A stretch of DNA of 13,307 nt from Dehalococcoidia bacterium. GTDB taxonomy: Bacteria; Chloroflexota; Dehalococcoidia; Dehalococcoidales; RBG-16-60-22. A program made the translations under genes and the position numbers. Shown here piece after piece: positions 11,059 to 13,307 of this stretch (position 1 is its first letter; every line of letters starts with the position of its first letter). The notes beneath the pieces are model-generated. The model saw only the letters and a program-made list of their open reading frames with translations, was not told the origin of the DNA and did not search any database. Location: assembly GCA_030613665.1 (NCBI GenBank), contig JAUWLN010000035.1:1-13307 (forward strand), given 5' to 3'.

Positions 11059-13307
11059 CTAGGGCGCGACATTAAATTTCAGCGTCTGCAGTGTGTCCGA
11101 GTCGACTACATCCCAGCAGACCATCCGGGCTTTTCCCTGCACCTCAGCCGCAATATCCTCATAGGTCCGATAACGGCCACGACGCAGCGGATAATTATCG
11201 AAGAACCAAAGCCCCGCCCCGGGCACGTTAAATGCACAGACCGTGTGGCTCTTGCGCACCGGCCTGAGCATAGCGGTAATTAAAACCGGGTTAGTTTCCG
11301 GCTGCCATTGCCGCAATAACGCTGCCGCCAGCACCGCAAAGCCATCGCAGTCGTCTCGCTTTTTCGCCCAGACCGTCTGTGGGTAGCTGATGGCATCAAA
11401 GAGGTACAAAGGGCCATCCATGGTCCAGGTCACCTGCTTCAACAGGGCTTCGATTTGCTCCAGCGAATCGGCCACCGGTAAGGGCTGTTTTTCATACCTG
11501 GCCTCAAACTTTTTCCGCCGCCATCCTGACCAGCGATACCTTCCCCTCTGCAGCCAGAAGATGAGAAAACGGTCCAGATAGGACATAAATACGTATCCCA
11601 GAACAACAAATAAAACGATAGCGCCAGCAGCGATAAGCGCCCACATATAGCCGGGCGTGGCCGTGGTCGGCGGCGGTGCCGGTTCAATAACGATTTCCGG
11701 CGGTGGTGATGAAGGCGGAAGCACTATCGCTGGAAACGGGATTTCCTGCGGCGGCGCGGGCGGTATGGTGATAACCGAAGGCGGGGGGTGCTCAATGATT
11801 ACGGGCGGGGTTACTTCCAGGGATTCAATATGAAAAGACCCGGGTTCAGAGCCGATGCGGAAGAAAGGTTCCGTAATCCGCACCTTCCAGTAATAGGTCG
11901 TCCCCGGTGAAAAATTAATTTTAGCCTCACCCGCGGCCTTCGGGCCGACGAAAAGAACCACCGGAGAATCATCACTGGATACTGTTATGCTGGCGACCTG
12001 TATTTCAAATTCTTCATCCTGGGCGAGGGAAAACTCATATTCAGTGGCATCTAACGTTCGCTTCCAGCGGAAAGTAATCCCCTCGGCAACTCCGGTCACC
12101 GTGTTAACCGGGCTGACGTATCCGTCTTCCGGACCCTGTAACACAAGCCTTTCCATGACATCATCAATGCGATAAAGTCGGTTGGGTTCGTTTGTCTTTA
12201 TCGCCCATAATTTCCCGTTGGAACTCAGTTTCAGTGCCTGCGGCGAGGCATCGAAGGCAGCTTGATGGTCTTCGGCATCGGTTTCGGCCGATGTGGCTCT
12301 TGCTCCCCATCTTGCTGAAGAATGGGACGCGGTCGCCGGCAACAGGCATTGCCACAGCGTACTTCGCGTTTTATCCGGGTTATATTCAAGAGCGTAGAGC
12401 ACATTATCTTCAGCCGCCAGGCCGTAAATCCCACCACCCAGGTTACCATCAAAGATATCCGTCCAGCTGGTGCTGGCGCCAATCTTCCATCGCATAACGT
12501 TCTGTCCCGTGCTGTCGCTGGCGGCATAAATCAAATTGTTGGCGGTGAAATTTTCACCGGGAATAACCTGGACCCTGCCCGCCCCGCTTTGAACTTTCGA
12601 CCCTATTTTACCCCACGTAGAGCCGCCATCCATGGAGTAGGCTACATAGCCATCATTGCTGCCTGCAAACAGAACGTCTTCGCCCCCGCTGACAATCATG
12701 TGCCCGGTATCCTCGTCAAGCCCGGTGGCAACAGCCGTATCCCAACTAATCCCTCCAGAGCGCGTCCTGGTCACCTCTCCTTCTGTATCCAGTACATAGG
12801 CAATATCAGAGCTTTCAACTGCCAGGTCCTGTACGCTGAGCAGGCAGGTACCCGCCGACCATTCTCGGTTCCCTCCATCAGCGCTGTGATAAATGCTATG
12901 GCCTCCTTTTTCGGCAAGGTAAATAACATCAGATTCACCGGGAGCGAGTCTTATAATATAGTCCGCCGTATCCCTTTCGCTGAGCACACGTTGCCACGAC
13001 GGCGTACCGCGCCAGAGACTCAGGTCATCGCCGTCATCACTTACCAGGTAAATGGTTTCACTATCCCCGGAGACGGCCATATCACGCAGGTTGCTTAACC
13101 CGGTATCAATCAGGCTGACGTCATTGAAAGCCAGGCCGTTATTATTAGAAATGGCAAAGGCGCTCTCGTCGCCTGAAGTTCCCGCCACCACCGTGTCCCC
13201 AGCCCAGCCAATGACAACCCTGTCTTCTCCCCCCGGCCCCGTGCGCGGGGGTTTAGGGGGTTTAGCGGGGGTGCGGGGCCCGGGGTTGGTGGGGCGGGTG
13301 GGCGGGT
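11059..13307 (-). CDS. Surface beta-propeller protein with membrane helix and transglutaminase-like domain, 5' partial
   Basis: Numbered from the GTG at 13191, 710 residues are readable; the frame stays open to the window edge, so the true N-terminus is missing. Residues 1-350 look like a BNR/sialidase-type beta-propeller with Asp-boxes SADGGNREW (103-111) and SMDGGSTW (186-193). Residues 360-458 resemble an Fn3-like domain (FRWKRTLDATEYEF, YYWKV). A Pro-rich stalk (462-512) and one hydrophobic helix (515-537) follow. After it comes a strongly basic stretch (LQRGRYRWSGWRRKK), which by the positive-inside rule lies in the cytoplasm. The last part (575-710) is a transglutaminase-like cysteine peptidase domain with C615 in DDCDGFA, H649 in KSHTV and D665 in FFDNY as catalytic triad. 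It would thus join an outside sensing or binding head to an inside thiol enzyme. The frame above 13191 is Pro-rich and may be affected by poor sequence. Function unknown. Confidence 0.8.
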   Translation of the reverse strand, partial: PPTRPTNPGPRTPAKPPKPPRTGPGGEDRVVIGWAGDTVVAGTSGDESAFAISNNNGLAFNDVSLIDTGLSNLRDMAVSGDSETIYLVSDDGDDLSLWRGTPSWQRVLSERDTADYIIRLAPGESDVIYLAEKGGHSIYHSADGGNREWSAGTCLLSVQDLAVESSDIAYVLDTEGEVTRTRSGGISWDTAVATGLDEDTGHMIVSGGEDVLFAGSNDGYVAYSMDGGSTWGKIGSKVQSGAGRVQVIPGENFTANNLIYAASDSTGQNVMRWKIGASTSWTDIFDGNLGGGIYGLAAEDNVLYALEYNPDKTRSTLWQCLLPATASHSSARWGARATSAETDAEDHQAAFDASPQALKLSSNGKLWAIKTNEPNRLYRIDDVMERLVLQGPEDGYVSPVNTVTGVAEGITFRWKRTLDATEYEFSLAQDEEFEIQVASITVSSDDSPVVLFVGPKAAGEAKINFSPGTTYYWKVRITEPFFRIGSEPGSFHIESLEVTPPVIIEHPPPSVITIPPAPPQEIPFPAIVLPPSSPPPEIVIEPAPPPTTATPGYMWALIAAGAIVLFVVLGYVFMSYLDRFLIFWLQRGRYRWSGWRRKKFEARYEKQPLPVADSLEQIEALLKQVTWTMDGPLYLFDAISYPQTVWAKKRDDCDGFAVLAAALLRQWQPETNPVLITAMLRPVRKSHTVCAFNVPGAGLWFFDNYPLRRGRYRTYEDIAAEVQGKARMVCWDVVDSDTLQTLKFNVAP
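13247..13305. repeat. G-rich low-complexity edge with telomere-like GGGTTTA spacing
   Basis: The last 60 bases consist of G-runs of 3-5 separated by short spacers (GGGGGTTTAGGGGGTTTAGCGGGGG and further on), a pattern able to form G-quadruplexes. The change of composition from the gene to the left is abrupt. In the surface-protein frame it encodes a Pro/Arg-rich stretch. It could be a real low-complexity linker, but it also looks like error-prone sequence at a contig end. Confidence 0.5.

Noticed and set aside
11050..11065. Hairpin GCCCT/AGGGC between convergent genes as a terminator
   Set aside because: The stem has only 5 bp, overlaps the stop codon of the minus-strand gene and has no T-run on either side.
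12322..13098. 258-codon open frame on the plus strand opposite the surface-protein gene
   Set aside because: Its product has no recognisable fold, while the opposite strand shows Asp-boxes and a coherent domain order; it is a shadow of the GC-rich codon pattern.
1..13307. CRISPR array, insertion sequence or transposase
   Set aside because: No regularly spaced repeats of 25-40 bp, no terminal inverted repeats around an open frame and no DDE or HUH motifs were found on reading both strands.

Overview
The window is a 13.3 kb stretch of bacterial DNA with ten confidently assigned protein families, two small genes and one gene running off the right edge. Features include TTG starts, strong AGGAGG-type ribosome sites, an initiator-type tRNA remnant and many stand-alone catabolic enzymes (enolase superfamily, cyclase, SnoaL-like, VOC, MBL, acetamidase). 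Together they would suit an anaerobic or oligotrophic Chloroflexota (Dehalococcoidia-like) genome or a metagenomic bin. That assignment is inference: there is no rRNA or marker gene here, and other bacteria remain possible.

Layout. Positions 1-458 hold no recognisable gene but have hairpins, an 11-bp tandem repeat and, at the end, an orphan 3' half of an initiator-type tRNA-Met followed by a terminator. This looks like the edge of an element integrated in a tRNA gene. Next come a secreted glutaminyl-peptide cyclotransferase lipoprotein (603-1454, +), a DgoD-type enolase-superfamily acid-sugar dehydratase (1465-2646, -), and a KefB/KefC-type cation:proton antiporter with an RCK domain (2859-4568, +). 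They are followed by a two-gene unit of a MerR/excisionase-like helix-turn-helix protein and a zinc-ribbon protein behind a near-consensus promoter (4722-5254, +). A second, decayed tRNA-3'-end-like sequence and a bidirectional terminator close this part (5350-5410).

The centre carries two divergent operons that share the 135-bp space at 7268-7402, which contains a 12-bp perfect palindrome. The leftward operon encodes a VOC/glyoxalase-fold protein, a SnoaL/BaiE-like dehydratase-fold protein and a Zn-dependent cyclase-family hydrolase. The rightward one encodes an AHL-lactonase-like MBL hydrolase that lacks the usual bridging Asp, an acetamidase/formamidase and a split transketolase (N and C subunits overlapping by 8 nt). 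Together they read as a catabolic locus for a small lactone, amide or sugar-acid type compound. No substrate can be named from sequence.

The right end (11059 to the edge, -) is the most unusual protein: an Asp-box beta-propeller-like ectodomain, an Fn3-like segment, a Pro-rich stalk and one membrane helix. After the helix comes a basic segment and a transglutaminase-like domain with an intact Cys/His/Asp set, predicted to lie in the cytoplasm. Its 5' end is cut by the window edge, where the sequence becomes extremely G-rich.

No CRISPR array, IS element, transposase or integrase gene was seen. The best candidates for something undescribed are the propeller-membrane-transglutaminase protein and the tRNA-bounded left part.
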